Source: Copromyces sp. CBS 386.78
Taxonomy: Eukaryota; Ascomycota; Sordariomycetes; Sordariales; Sordariaceae
DNA: 64,000 nucleotides
Assembly (NCBI GenBank): GCA_030685235.1
Contig: MU839108.1
Span: forward strand, 248,001 to 312,000
Reading direction: 5' to 3'
A program made the translations under genes and the position numbers. The notes under the pieces are model-generated. The model saw only the letters and a program-made list of their open reading frames with translations. It did not search any database and had not been told where the DNA came from. This document shows positions 21,434 to 34,400 of this stretch, in pieces (positions within the stretch are counted from its first letter, which is position 1; the number at the start of each line of letters is the position of its first letter).

Positions 21434-23102
21434 ATGGGGATCATTCATGAGAAGGCGCACTACGCCCTTGCTATCGCCCTCGTGGCCTTCTTAATACGCG
21501 CTTTCGTCCTTGGCCATTGGAACACCATCAAGAGGAATGGAGAGCGTCTAAAGTAAGTAGCCCGACTAATCATGACTGTTCCCTGCTCCACTTTACCAAG
21601 CTAAACGGCGTTGACATGTAGGATACCGCCCAACACCTTACCTCTTGTGGGAAATGGTCTCCAGTTCCTTCAGTCCAGATGGAAACTCTTCAGTTGGTTC
21701 GACGCCTGCCAGCGCAAGTTTGGTTACGAGACTGTTGCTCTCTCTGTCCCCACCCTACCTCCTGGAGTGCTTGTTCATGACCCTCGCAACTTGGACTACG
21801 TCTTCAAGAATGAAGGGGTCTTCACCAAGGGCAATTTCGTCAAGGGCCGAACGTGGGATCTCTTTGGCAACGGCATCATCAACGCCGAAGGCGACTTTTG
21901 GAAAACCCAGAGGAAAGCAGGTTTAAGCTTTCTCAACACCGCCAACTTGCGAGTCCTCACAGATGTCGCGCTTCCCCAGTATCTCTCCGAAAGCATCGCC
22001 CAACTCAGGTCAAGCGCCAATGGCACCGTGGTCGACCTACAACACGTCTTCCATGAAATTACCACCAAACTGATGGGCAAGATGGCGTACAATGTGAGTG
22101 TTCGGGCACGTTTTGTGTTGAGAAAGCCTGTCAAGACTAACACATGTCCAGATGAAAATGCATGCGGACGACGAGTTTACCGTATCATTTGACCACGCCT
22201 CAGGCGGCACTGCTGAACGATTCCAGAATCCTCTGTGGTTTGTGACCGAAATATTCCTGGGTGCAAAACTTCGAAAGTCCATTGCCGTGGTGAAGGACTT
22301 CGGTAGGCGTATCGTCACCAAGGCCGTACAAGACCGCCAAAGCCAAAACTCTCACGAAAAAGGATTCGGCGAGGAAGAGAAAAAGCTTGACCAGATATCA
22401 GGCAGTCTTATCCAGTCTCTCCTCGATGCCATCCAGGACGAGCAAATGGTAGCCGATGCCGCTTTGACCTATCTTTCTGCAGGCAGAGACACGACCGGTC
22501 AAGCCTTGACGTGGACGTTCTATCTCTTGATGAGACATCCCAGAGTCGTTTCCAAGATCCGCGAGGAAGCCGCGCATCTGCTGAAAGAAAAGGACGTTGC
22601 GCTCGCCCGAGACCAATTCGACTCCTCGCTTTTCAACCCCGTCACTATGCCCTACAGCATGGCGGTGTTCTACGAGGTCCTTCGTATTTATCCGCCTATC
22701 CCCTTCGAGATCAGACAGTGCAACGAAGACGTAACGCTCCCCGACGGCACCTTTCTTCCCAAGAGCTCGATCTTGGTATGGTGTTTGTGGGCAATGCAGC
22801 GATCAAAGCTCACGTGGGGTGAAGACGCCGACGAGTTCAAACCGGAACGATTTCTGGACGAAAATAACAAACTGATATCAAGGAGCCCGTCCGAATTTCC
22901 AGTCTTTTACGGCGGACCGAGAACCTGTCTAGGAAGGAAGATGGCGGAAGCCATTGCTGCACAGGTTATCCCGACCATGGCCTGCCTGTTTGACTTCGTC
23001 CCTACTAGCAACGAGGAGAGGACAAGCAAGACTAGTTTGACGCTGCCCATGGAGGGCGGCTTACCCGTGACAGTAAAGACGAGAACTGGGGAGGAGCGAT
23101 AG
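21434..23102 (+). CDS. Cytochrome P450 monooxygenase (CYP52/CYP63/CYP539-like)
   Basis: Exons 21434-21552, 21622-22093 and 22152-23102 encode 513 residues. Intron 1 is GTAAGT to ATGTAG and intron 2 is GTGAGT to TCCAG. The start ATG lies in ACCATGG context. An upstream in-frame extension has a poorer leader-like sequence. A membrane anchor occupies residues 8-30 (YALAIALVAFLIRAFVLG), followed by the proline hinge IPPNTLPLVGNG. The I-helix is AGRDTTGQALTW, the K-helix ExxR is EVLR in FYEVLRIYPPIPFE, and the haem-binding loop is FYGGPRTCLG with the Cys ligand present. All key residues are intact. The overall pattern is that of ER-bound fungal alkane or fatty-acid omega-hydroxylases. Clan assignment is by recognition only. 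It sits beside a DUF1295 reductase and a PDR transporter. Confidence 0.9.
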
Positions 23103-24671
23103 ACACTCGTGAGATTATCTGATATTCTGGTTTAGAGAATAAAAAGCGGCTGGATGGCGCTCGTATATAGACGGATTGAGCATTGTTTTATACCATCATG
23201 ATACCCATGGAAGAGGAGTGCGTTCTCAGGCCCCTTGTTTTCTGTGGGGGACGTCAGTCGCGTTGCACCACCACCCAGCCGAACGTATTACGCTCCGGCG
23301 GAAGTCTATATCTTCACTCCGCTCGTGTTACACCATATCCAGGCCTTTGCTGCCATAACCCCGGCGCTGATGCTGGCACGACTTGTTTACATGGTCTTGT
23401 GAGCCGTGACAGCTTGACCGAAGGCGACCAAGAACAAAAATTATTGTCCTGGAGCTTCGAAACTGGATTGTCCTCGTGGATGGCAGCGTCCTGGGCTCTC
23501 CCAGGATTGCGCTTCATAGCAGATATTGATACCCTTCTCGCTATCTACCTAACATCTCACAAACTTACCGTACTCACGGTACGCGCCCTGACTGGTGCCA
23601 AGTGCCGGCGGCCGCAAAGGTGTTATCAAGCTTGTGTACGGTATTTTTTCCCGTGGCGCGTTTCGTGGTAGTACAATCGTAACAATCGCCGCCAGCATGG
23701 TAGGCTAGCCCGGGCATGATCCTCAATGCTGGAACCTTAAGTCCTCTTACCATTCACATGAAGTGAAAACCGAATCGGGATAGCTTGCGGGTCCTTTTAA
23801 AAAGTTGTACAACTCCGGAACCCGAGAACCGAGAGACGAGGCAGCCATGCCCAGTAGAGGTCGCGACGGATAACCACAATGACTACAAGACAAAAGCCAC
23901 GTTGACGTTGTCAAATATAAAATGCAGAATGCCGGCAAAAAAAGGAGAGCAAGGTCAATCATTCTTGGACCCTCGGGGATACCGCTCAATTTTGAGCAAG
24001 TTCCATCTTGCAAAGGTTCTTCTCCCAAGATGAAGTAGGGCTGAAACCACCTCTCCGGTCATCCCACTAGATCTCACACCGACCTAATACCACCAGTCGT
24101 GATGCCAGTCATTCCTTCCAAAGACAATAGGCAAGAGATTATTCCAACCGATGAGCTCATAGTCCCGAAGTCTAGACCGCACCATGCGTTAAGTCAACCT
24201 TAGATAAGGCAGCTCGGACCTGCTGATCCCAACGGAGGCAACCCTTCCTCGTGCAAGACGGAAGGAGCACTTCGTTTGAAAAGGTTCACGAGTACCCCAC
24301 GAGACAAATGGAACTGAAGGACCATTCACTCCAACTCGCGGTCCCACTTTCTCTTCTTTTCTCGTCCCACTCCGAGGAAGCTGCGATCACTTGCCCTAAT
24401 TTCTCTCGGTGAAGGGCAGGCTTCTTTGATGGAAAATTTTCCATTCCGCTCTTCAGAAAGGGTCGCGGGTTCTCCCTTTTGCAACTTGGTCCAAGACTTC
24501 TCTCCAGTCCTCACCTCTACCTGGACAAGTTTTTCCTCCTCGCCTCCTCGCTCAACTCCCTTCTTCCCTCCTTCGCCTTACCCTGAGGGCATCGCGGCGA
24601 CTCTCCCGGTCCTTATTCGACAACAGTACTTCCAGTCCAGCAGCACCGAGACCGCAGGTTAAACCGCAAAA
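23103..24671. other. Intergenic region, no gene supported
   Basis: About 1.57 kb holding the P450 3' flank and the promoter of the DUF1295 gene. The last 250 nt are strongly CT-rich. No coding frame is convincing. Confidence 0.5.
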
Positions 24672-25916
24672 ATGGCCATCATCCAGTCCCTCCTCGATCT
24701 GACCAACTTTGCCAGTCCGCTCAACCGCAATGTCGTCCCCTGCATCATGGTCGCTTACGCGATTCAGGTTCTTGTCGCAATCCCTTCCATCGTCTACAAG
24801 TCGGACCGCTTCTTCGACGCCTCGGGACTGTCCACTTTCCTCATCGTCAACCTCTTGAGCCTCTACCTGCCTGCCATCAGGGCCAAGTATGGCGGGGACA
24901 ACCTTGGCCAAGTTGCGGATGCCATCAAGGAGGGCGTCGAGACGGTCACCGGAACCGAGCCGGGATGGGGAAGTCTCTTGGTGGCGCCCTTCAAGAGATC
25001 CAATATTGTCCAGGACGTCGCCGCTGGCACCCCTCTCGCCATTGACTACAACTGGAGACAGCTTGCTCTGAGCAGTGCGGTCACCGTTTGGGCTGTGAGA
25101 TGTAAGTGACCTTCACTTGAGAATGGAGGTAGCAGGCAGTCGGTGGCTACCCCCCACTCCGAAATCCTCACTGCCTATCCCCAACTTTGTCAACCAAGAC
25201 ACTCCGCTAATTCTCCGACCACAATGCAGTGGGAGTCTACCTCTTCCGCCGAATTCTCCGCGAAGGCCACGATCATCGCTTCACCGAGATCCGGATCAAC
25301 CCCCGCCGCTATCTCAGGGCCTTTATCGGCCAGGCGACCTGGGTCACCTTCTGCATGCTGCCCGTCATTGCTGTCAACTCGATCCCTTCCGGCGTCCCTT
25401 CTATCCAAAAAGTGAAGCCTACGGACTTCTCCGGATTTGGACTGTGGATTATCGGCTTCGTGGTTGAAGTCGTTGCCGACTACCAAAAGAGCAAGTGGCA
25501 AAAGGAGAAGCAGAACAAGGCCCACGACGAGCAGTTCCTGACCAGCGGCTTGTGGTCCAAGTGGTGCGTTTCTACTCTTTGACCCTTACGCTGGATTCCT
25601 GGTACTAATGCAAGTTGACTACAGCCAATTCCCCAACTACTTTGGCGAGTCGATGCTTTGGGTAGGCATTGCTTCTGTTTCCCTCGGTGTTCTCCTCTTC
25701 AAGGACGCTCGGGTGTCTCTGGCTGCTGCTGATTCCTCCCCCATGAGCATCCTTTTGGTCATGTTTTTCTGCACAGTCGGCCCTGCATTTGTCACTTTTT
25801 TGATGCTGAAGGTCACGGGCGTGCCGTACGCTGAGAGGAAGTACAACAAGCTGTATGGCGATGACAAGAAGTACCAGAGGTGGAAGATGGAGACACCCAA
25901 GTTCTTCCCTTTTTAA
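24672..25916 (+). CDS. DUF1295 membrane oxidoreductase (steroid 5-alpha-reductase-like)
   Basis: Exons 24672-25101, 25230-25563 and 25625-25916 encode 351 residues. Donors are GTAAGT and GTGCGT, acceptors ATGCAG and TACAG. The joins read AVR|LGVYLFRRI and LWSK|CQFPNYFGES. Several hydrophobic helices are visible (for example LSTFLIVNLLSLYLPAI, FGLWIIGFVVEVVADYQK and ILLVMFFCTVGPAFVTFLML). The C-terminal GLWSK..FPNYFGE, then GVPYAERKYNKLYGDD, is characteristic of the DUF1295/3-oxo-5-alpha-steroid 4-dehydrogenase-like family, which reduces double bonds in lipids or isoprenoids at the ER using NADPH. The exact substrate is unknown. The P450 upstream and ABC exporter downstream suggest a lipid or terpenoid context, but this is inference. 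Confidence 0.88.
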
Positions 25917-26863
25917 TCTAGGTACTATAGAACCTGATATGACCGACAGCTCCTACGCACAGTCGGAGTGGGATTATGAAGAGATCATTGACTGGGACCA
26001 GGGAGATGGTTGAGCCGATGTACATTGTGCTTAGCCTGAGAAGGGGCGAGGGCTGGATGGGTACGGAGGTCGTGGTAGAACATACTCTATATAGGTAGAG
26101 TTTCGGACTCTTCACCTGGAGGAAAGGTCCATTTATTCATTGGGGATGTGCAGTGGGAAGTTATTAGGGAAGGGTATTATACCTGGACGTTTGGAGCGTC
26201 CCTGTAGTTAGCTCTATCCCAGCCAATATTCATCTTACAGTCGAAATGAATCAGAGCAGTCGTTCCATTCCCGAGGCTGGCCACCTCCTTCGAAGCGGTA
26301 CACAGAGGAAAGAGGGCTCAACAGAGTTTAACCAAGTTCACAGATTGACACATATTACGCAAAACTGTCTCGAATATCCGTGTATTCGTCTTCATGATCA
26401 TGCATACATGCCGCATCCATCATCATCTGCTTCATCTGCGTCAAATAACATCATCCACCACTCCCATCCACCCTTTTGCTTCCACAACATCAAATTACAC
26501 CACCTTCGTCCAAAGTCCACACTCCGCTGAGTTTCCAACCCTCAATCTTCTCTTGTCCTCAGCCGCTTCACTGAGTGAACCCCAATTCTATGTGTGTGTC
26601 CATCTATATATGTTGACAGATTCCAATTACAAAACGCTGTTGATACGGTAAAAAGTCGAGTGAATTGTTTTTTTTTTGTCCAAAACCCTCGGCGAGAAGT
26701 TTAAAAAGAGAGAAAGGGTATAATGCTGATAGGTAGGTTGTACGAGAAATGCTTTTCCGCGGAGAGCATCTGAAATATTTCTTCGGTATCCAAGCGGAAG
26801 ATGCTCGGAGAGAGAAACTGCGTTTGGATACTCGAAGACCGCTATTGGGAAGGCCAAGGTAGC
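25917..26863. other. Convergent 3' flanks
   Basis: About 950 bp between the stop codons of the DUF1295 gene (+) and the ABC transporter gene (-). No gene is supported. Confidence 0.5.
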
Positions 26864-29800
26864 TTAACGCCTGTTAAAGTTGAGGTATCGGCTCTGTGAA
26901 AGATAACTCGTCAGCAACAGGCTCAGTTCAAAACCGAGAACTCCTCTCGTGAAGAAAGTGGAAGGAAGGCGCGGGTGGTTGAAAAACTTACCGCCACAAA
27001 CAGAATAATCAAATTACTCCCGATAAAAGCCAAGAAAATCCCCAAGTCCCTCCACCTGTTATCGAAGCTGATGCCCAACGGCTCATAAAACTGATCGCCC
27101 ACTTTATACGCGCAATACTGGCACGCGCTCGTGGCGTTATTCACCAAGTATCCCGCTCCTCCCCTGTTGAAGAAGGGCTCCATGTACTCGCCACAGGATT
27201 GTCCGTCCGGAGCAGAAAAGCTCTGTAGCTCGTAATCCTTGCAGATAACGGGCAAGTCGTGGAGTTCGGTAACCACCATGCCGCTGATGAGGCGAGTGAA
27301 AGGGTTCAGCTCGTACAGCCACTTCCGCCAGAACTTGGGCATTTGCGGGGCCGGGATGGTGACGCCGCAGAAGAGGGCGAAGGTGATCATGATAAAGGGG
27401 TCGAATTGCGAGGAAATAAAGACGGTCGGGGTAAGGGCCGAGAGGCACTGCCCCATGGTGACGGAAAAGACTTCGGTGATGAGTACCATGAAGAACTGAT
27501 AACCCGCGCGCGACGATTCCGAGGACAAGCCGGGCATGTAGTAGACAAACACAAAAAAGATGACGGCGCAGAGGATGTTGTAAGGCATCTCGGCGATGAC
27601 CATCGACGCAGCGAAGGTGAAGGAGTTGTACATCTTTGACGACTGCTCGCGGAAGAAGATGGTGCGTTTGATGTGGTACATGACTTCGACCTGGGAGATG
27701 ACGATGGCGGGGAGGACGGTGACCTGGAAGCAGACGAAGACCTTGTACTGCAGTGATTCACGAGACAAGTCGAGGTTGAGGAAAGTCAAGCCCGTGATGA
27801 GCGCGATCACGGCGTGAGAGAAGACACGGGTGAACAGGTAGTTGGGCGAGCGCCACAGCGCGAGGTTGGTGCGGTGCGTGACGACCTTGAGCTGGTGCCA
27901 AAGGGGAGAAGCGTACTCGCGCTCTAGGTCGTGGTTGACTTGTTCACCGGCTGACTTGCGGGATTCCTTCATTTGGAGGATGGTGTCCTTCACGTTCGCG
28001 AGCTCGGGTGAGTCGGCCCAGATGTCGGCCCAGTCGCGGTTGCCGATGCGAGGGGATGAGCCGGCACCAATGGCTTCGAGCATGAACTCGGCTACGTTGT
28101 CGGTCTCCTTGGGCATGGCACCGTGGCGTCTAAGGTAGTCGCTCAAAACGCAGGCGTCTTTGCCGATGTCACCAAAGTAGACACAGCGGCCACCGGACTT
28201 TAGGAGGAGCAGGCGGTCGAAGTTCTCGAATAGGGCGGCGTTGGGCTGGTGGATGGTGCAGAGAATGGCTTGGCCGGCAGCGGCAAGTTTCTTCAGGAAG
28301 CGGACGATGTTGAAGGCACTCTGGCTGTCGAGGCCCGAGGTCGGTTCATCGAGGAACAGGAGCAGCTGAGGGCGCGCGGCAAGCTCAACACCAATGGTGA
28401 CTCGCTTTCGTTGTTCGACAGTCAGACCAGCCTCCGGGGAGCCTACGATGGCGTCGGCGAAGGTCTCCATTTCCAAAAGGGAGATAATCTCCTCAACGTA
28501 GGCGTACTTCTCCTCCCGGGGAGTTTCGAAAGGCTGACGAAGGTCGGCAGAGAACCGAAGGGCCTCACGAACGGTCTGCGATGGGTCGTGTATGTCGAGC
28601 TGCTCGGCATATGATGTGCTGCGCTGGAATTCCTTACCGGGCTTGATGCCATCGACGAGAATATCACCGCCAATAACACCGATATTTTTTCTCGCAGCAA
28701 GGACATCCAACAGGGTAGTCTTACCAGCTCCCGAAGCGCCCATGAGGGCAGTGAGCTGGCCTGGCTTGACGTATCCAAAGACGTTGTTGAGAAGGCGGCG
28801 AGTGCCACCGGGCACGGGGACGTCGTAGGTAAGGTTTTCCCAAGTAAGAATGCTCTCCGAATTGATCTTAAGGTCCGAACCTTCGTGCTCCTTCCGTGCC
28901 TTGCGTCGGGCATCACGCTTCTCTTGCAGTGCCGCGTTGAGTTTCTTACGCTCATCGTTGGGCCGCTGGAAGACCTTGGCGAGGCTGCCTCCGCCGCTGA
29001 AGCTGATAATTTCGCCTAGAACGACATTCATGATGAGGAAGAAGATGATCAGGGCCATGACGATACCCCAGTTTCTCCATAGATCGCTGGCGTTGTAGGA
29101 GAAGCCTTGCGAGATGTAGGCCTTGCCGGAGATAAACTTGGTGCCGGGGGTCGAACCGGGAAGCGTGCACACTTGGTGGTTGATGTCGGTATACTCGGGA
29201 CCAGCAGGAACCAAGGAGTCGTCGGTGCAAGTCATGTCGATTCTGGAAAACTCATTCTCCATCATGGAGCTGAACGATAGACCCAGGATATTGATCCAGT
29301 AGATCCACCTCAACCAAACCTGTTCGGACTGATACTGGATCAGATAGCCGGATGTGGTGATGAAGAAGGTAATAGTGACAACAGCGAACTTGATGGCGTA
29401 ATCGAAATCGGGACTCACGCATCCGATAATACGGAAGAGGAGAGTCATGCCAATGTTGCCGGACAAGACCATGAGGTAGAAGATGAAGAAGGCGCCAGCA
29501 CTGCGGACAAGGTTCGTCATGAAGTAGACAATGATGGAGAACAACAGGATCTGAGACGCAGAGAAGGCCTGATCGACGAAAATTTGAGCGATCCAGAGAG
29601 CTGAAGGACGATGGAATGCATAACGCCTATGGCGTTCGACAACACCTCGTCCAAGCATAGTTCCTGCCAACTCTGAGAAGGCCTGGAAAGCGTTGAACAG
29701 CAGAGAGATGAACATGAGACCACCCTTGCTGAACGCACTGGCGGAGGTTTTACCGAGGTTGAGATAGAGGGTACCGAGAACGATGGCAATCACGATACTC

Positions 29801-31401
29801 CTCAGCCACGAGAGGCCGAGGGCAAGACGATCCTGCATCTTGAGAACAAACTGGCGCTTCATCAAAGCCCAAACCTGTTGATGGAATCCGACGGAGTAAG
29901 CCGACTTCTTGCCAGCACCCTTCCGCTTTTGTTCCCTGACAGCGACCTGGAAATCTTGGTGCTTTTCCTTCTCTTGGACGAGTGATTGCTTGTAATCCGC
30001 CATCTCACGCTCCAGCTCCCGAGCAAACTTGGATTCGTTGAACGCCACCTCCAATGTCTCCGGGCTGTGAGGTGCGTTCTCCGGCGAACGGCCCTCCTGG
30101 TACTCGCGCTCGAAGTCGTCGGTGCAGCCAGTGACATAATCGGGCGTGGTCTGTCGCGGGCGTGGAGCGAAGCCCAAGCCCTCAAAGTAACCCCTGGCTT
30201 CTGAAGTAGGGCCAAAGTAGACTTGTCGTCCCTCGTCGATGACCAAAACCTTATCAAAGAGCTTGTAGATGTTTTCCGAGGCCTGATAGAGCGAAACAAA
30301 GGTGGTCGTCTTGTACAGATCCGTCTGGATACGAAGCGCCTTGGCAAAGTCGAGGGCGGTCGAAGCGTCCAAGCCACGGGTGCTGTTGTCCCAAGACAAA
30401 ACACAGGCGTTGGTAATAAGCATTTCAGCAATGGACACACGCTTTCTCTCACCACCAGAGACACCACGGATGAAGGGATTACCGACGATCGTGTGGCGAG
30501 TGTGCTCAATGTTGAACATCTTGAGGAGCGTCGTGATGACCTTCTCCTTGAAGGCCTGCTTAGAAATACCAGCAGGAAGCTTTCCGGGGATCTTGACGTC
30601 AAGAGCGAACGCAAGGGTCTGCTCAACGGTGAGAGTGGGATGGTGCATATCCTCTTCCATGTTGTAGACAGCCTCGCCACGATACTGAACAAACTCTTCA
30701 GAAGTGAAGGGTCCATATTTCACATCGCCAGTAACAGACGTGAATCCATCGCGCTGGTTGACAATGTTCTTGAGGAACGTGGTACATCCGGAGCCGGGCT
30801 TTCCAAGGACTAGGACCATCTCTCCAGGCCTGCAAACACCTCTGAAGCTATGCAGCAAGGTCGCCTCGGGCATCTTCTTGCCGAGACCCAACATGTTGAC
30901 AAGGGGAGAGACGACGTCGAAGAAGTCAATAAAGGCGTTGGGGAACGTCTTGACGAAGTTAGTGCTACTAGCAATACCCTTCACAGTCAAGCCGTCCCAG
31001 TAGACACCGATATGCTTGGGGCGGATACCGGCTTCCCTCTCTGCCTCCAGGTCGCCACGCAGCGCAGCCTCGAGGTCGTATTGCTCCGGTGCACTCTCGG
31101 ATGAGGTTTCGGTGTGCATCTGTCCCTTCTCGGGGTCTCCATGGTGTGACTTGCTGGTATGGCTCTGAGTACGGCTCGCGCGAGACAACTCCCTTCGCAG
31201 CTCGCGAAAGTCGTGCTCAGCCTGTTCGACAGAGACACCGGAGACAGCGCGGCCAAGGCCATTGGGATTGTTTCGGCGGGCCTCTTCACGAAGCTCCTCG
31301 ATATCCTGGGTCCTGGAGGAGGCGGCTGTGGATGGCGGTTCGGTTAGGTTGGGCGCAGGGCCTTCGATACTAGGCTTCCGCCCAGCTGTGTGAGAGTCCA
31401 T
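26864..31401 (-). CDS. PDR-type full-size ABC multidrug transporter (CDR/ABCG)
   Basis: The protein has the reverse NBD-TMD-NBD-TMD layout of fungal ABCG/PDR pumps that export azoles, other xenobiotics and lipids from the plasma membrane using ATP. The true ATG is at 31401; the frame is open further upstream but has no ATG. NBD1 has Walker A GKPGSGCTT near residue 199, signature VSGGERKRVS, and a degenerate Walker B (SWDNSTRGLD). NBD2 has Walker A GASGAGKTT near residue 887, a degenerate signature LTVEQRKRVT, and Walker B LLLFLDEPTSGLD. This asymmetry is normal for the family. The C-terminus most likely uses a 98-nt intron (26894-26991, GTAAGT to TTTCACAG) and a ten-codon last exon, giving 1479 residues ending LFVASRYLNFNRR. 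Without splicing the frame would end at 26923 with a different tail. Confidence 0.93.
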
Positions 31402-34400
31402 CTGGACTGGTGTAAAGGACAACTCGGTTGTTACTGTTGGGGTAAAACAAGGGTTAGTTATGCTTATTGATGATATGAAGACCTTTGACTGTTACAGCTT
31501 CTGCTTTGACTGGAAATGGCAAGGGAAGGTCACTGACTGTTTTCGAAGATGAAGACTAGGTAGTCGGATGAGAGAGAGAAGGGTCAAAAGCCTAAATTAG
31601 AGGAAAAGAGTGGTGAGAAGGGATAGAAGCCTTTCGTCCAAACCAAACGAGCGCAACCACAGGAGGTTGGTCGATCAAGGTATGGGGAGGAAGGGCTATG
31701 TGCCACACTCTTCGCCAGTCAAGACGATGATGAAGTGATGCAGAGGAGGGGAGGAAGGGGGAGACGCAAAGGAATAAATCTGGAAAGGTCTTTTGGAAAC
31801 GGGTCCAACTCAAAGTGTTGCAACTAGTTGCTTCGGACCTGCCATGGCCTGACTAGACCCTTTTCGTCTGCAATGGCACATCCGGCACCATGTCGCCCAT
31901 GTACCGGGCAAGGGTTTTTCTGCTAGTTTGACCTGGTACAGTACGTAGATTTCTTTGCTGGCGACAAACCAACGCGGCGGGGGGCGGGCAAAGGGGAATT
32001 GCAATGGCATCGGCGCTTCTTGGCGACGGGATATCCAATCGACGTCGACTTGCTCAGGTACCAGCCGAGCCAGATGCAAGCGGAGGGGACATTCTGCGGA
32101 AATACGTAAAGTCGTCGTAGCCCGTGGAGTTCTTTCTTGTTGTTATTCCTCTTTTTTCTTCTTGACGGAACAAGGTGACTATGGCGAGGACTGGATGACT
32201 GCCTGTGATTTCTGTGAGGAAGATTGATGTTCGATATCAAAATCCGTTGGATCAACGGATCAACGCCTCCCGCCCCTTCTTTGTCGCCCAGGTAGGTAGT
32301 TGGGGCAGGCTGGGCAGATACATCTTCGACAACCTGGGAGGAGCGCTCCATAAGGTAGTGTACCTTGCAGATGCAAACTCTGATTCATTCACCGATAAAA
32401 CTGGAAAGAAGGATTCGAAGCCTAATCCATGCCAAGCCCAGGAGCGGTTGCACATCACCGCCTTTCTCTGATCAGCCAATGTAAACTTCCGGATCATTTC
32501 CCTCAAGTAGTGGACTGTATGTAGTTCCTCAGATCAGCGCGGAGACGGTGGGGATCTCGTCAACCTTGAAAAGACGGGGGAACTCCGGGGAAGATTGAAC
32601 TCCATGGAGACGACTGGAAATGAAGCCGGAAACGAAACAAAAAGTTCCAATTAAGCGCCAAGACATGGAATTGCCGTTCTGGGAGGCTGAGAATTGCAGT
32701 GAGGTAGGTACGTACCTTATTATTTTGTAGTGTCTGCAGTGCAGTTGGTGGGCGGCAACAGCACAGCGGGATGAAAAGAGGCGGGGGGACCGTTCCCACT
32801 ATCGGATGTGGGGGACCGGAGCCGCAAACGTGACATGCCATTGGTCAATATCACATGAAAATCGATGTGCTTCTCTCGTGTCCAGAGTGATACGCAATCT
32901 ATAATTCCAGTCAAGTGAAGGTTCCAGTGAGGTGATGGTTACCTATTATCAAGAGTGTCCATCGCTCTGGAAGCCCGAAGATCGGCAAATTCGAAAAAAA
33001 AAAAAAAATGAAACCCAGAAGACGCAAGGGGTGACAAAGTGCAAGTGCAAGTCGGCGAGTGACTCAAATGACCGCTCTTTCCCACCAGCCTACCTTCCTT
33101 TCTTTTGCTCATGTCCCCCTGCTGAATTGTAGTTCTACACCTCCACCACAATGAATCATTATGATATTCTTGAACGAACCCCGCCCACAAAAGAGACCTT
33201 TGACTGGAGCGGCTGCTCACTCAACGTCGACCATGCTGCACATGCACCTCGACAGCCATTTTTAATTGAACAAGATATAGTACATTACGTGCATCATACA
33301 GCGCGGCAAGCGCAAGCAGCTGCCCTCGCCGCCTTACTTTGCTTCCATTTTTGTGTCACTCACACGTACATGGTTGTTTTTATGGCGTATTCTGTACCAC
33401 AACATCGTTCACCGTCAACCATCGATATCATGCGCTACGTTCCGCGCGCACAGTCGATCAAGGTTTTTCGGCACTTTTTTCCCATTCTCTTTTTTGCAAC
33501 CAATATTTTTCCTTTCTTTTCATTCTCAGATGTCAAATCAAACTGCGAGCCGGGCATAGGATCAGCGGGCCTAGGTCCCCTGTGGAGACACCATCCTAGT
33601 GTACCATCCCTAACCTTTGTCGGTCTTGGCTTTTCATAGTTTAAATGCCGTTATCCGAAGTTCTGCCTTAAATGATCCTGCGGTGCCTGGTCTTGATATT
33701 GTTTGTTCTTCCTGGATTGCAAATGCGAAAATGGAGTTGAGTTGCTTTCAATTTTGACCGTCGTTTTGTTTTCACAGGCTTCATTATTATCTCCGAGATC
33801 TCGTCCATATCCTACTTAACGCCGGTGGTATCGTACCAAGCATGCTCATGGGGGATCATGGCGGTTGCGGTCAGTGAAACCGATATCAAGGCGTGAAGAT
33901 CGAGAGCGGCCATTCACCGTCAACTCACCACCAGAATTTTTCCATGGTCTACACATATCAAATGATATCGTTCATGGAAGCAAGGGGCAAACCAGGCATC
34001 CATCTCTCGATCAAATCCACAACCAGATCATTATCCCAAAATGTCATATAATCCATCCCCTCCCCCTTCCTTCAGCGAAAAGGTAACATCTTTGCACTGT
34101 ACCATCCTCACGTCGCAACAAAAGAGGAGCATGCAATTTCGCGACAGTTGCTGTTCGGGAGGGAGCGTCCCAGCCTCTTGTAACACTGGCCCGTCAATTG
34201 CAGCTTATCGCCACCCGCTATCGCTTCGTGACCGTGTTTCGTGGGTGCCACAAGGTGGTTTCGGCCCCCCCACACGGAAAGTCGGAACCCACTTCGGGAT
34301 AACCGGTGGGCCGGTGGTTGATAAGCTCCGACTTATTGCGGGTCTTTGACGGCCCCGCGCGGAGGGAGAGGGTGGGGTTTCTGCCGACTGGCCGGAACGG

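Noticed and set aside
33151..33639. 162-residue open frame between the ABC and CK2-beta genes
   Set aside because: Composition is non-genic, there is no family pattern and no supporting splice sites.
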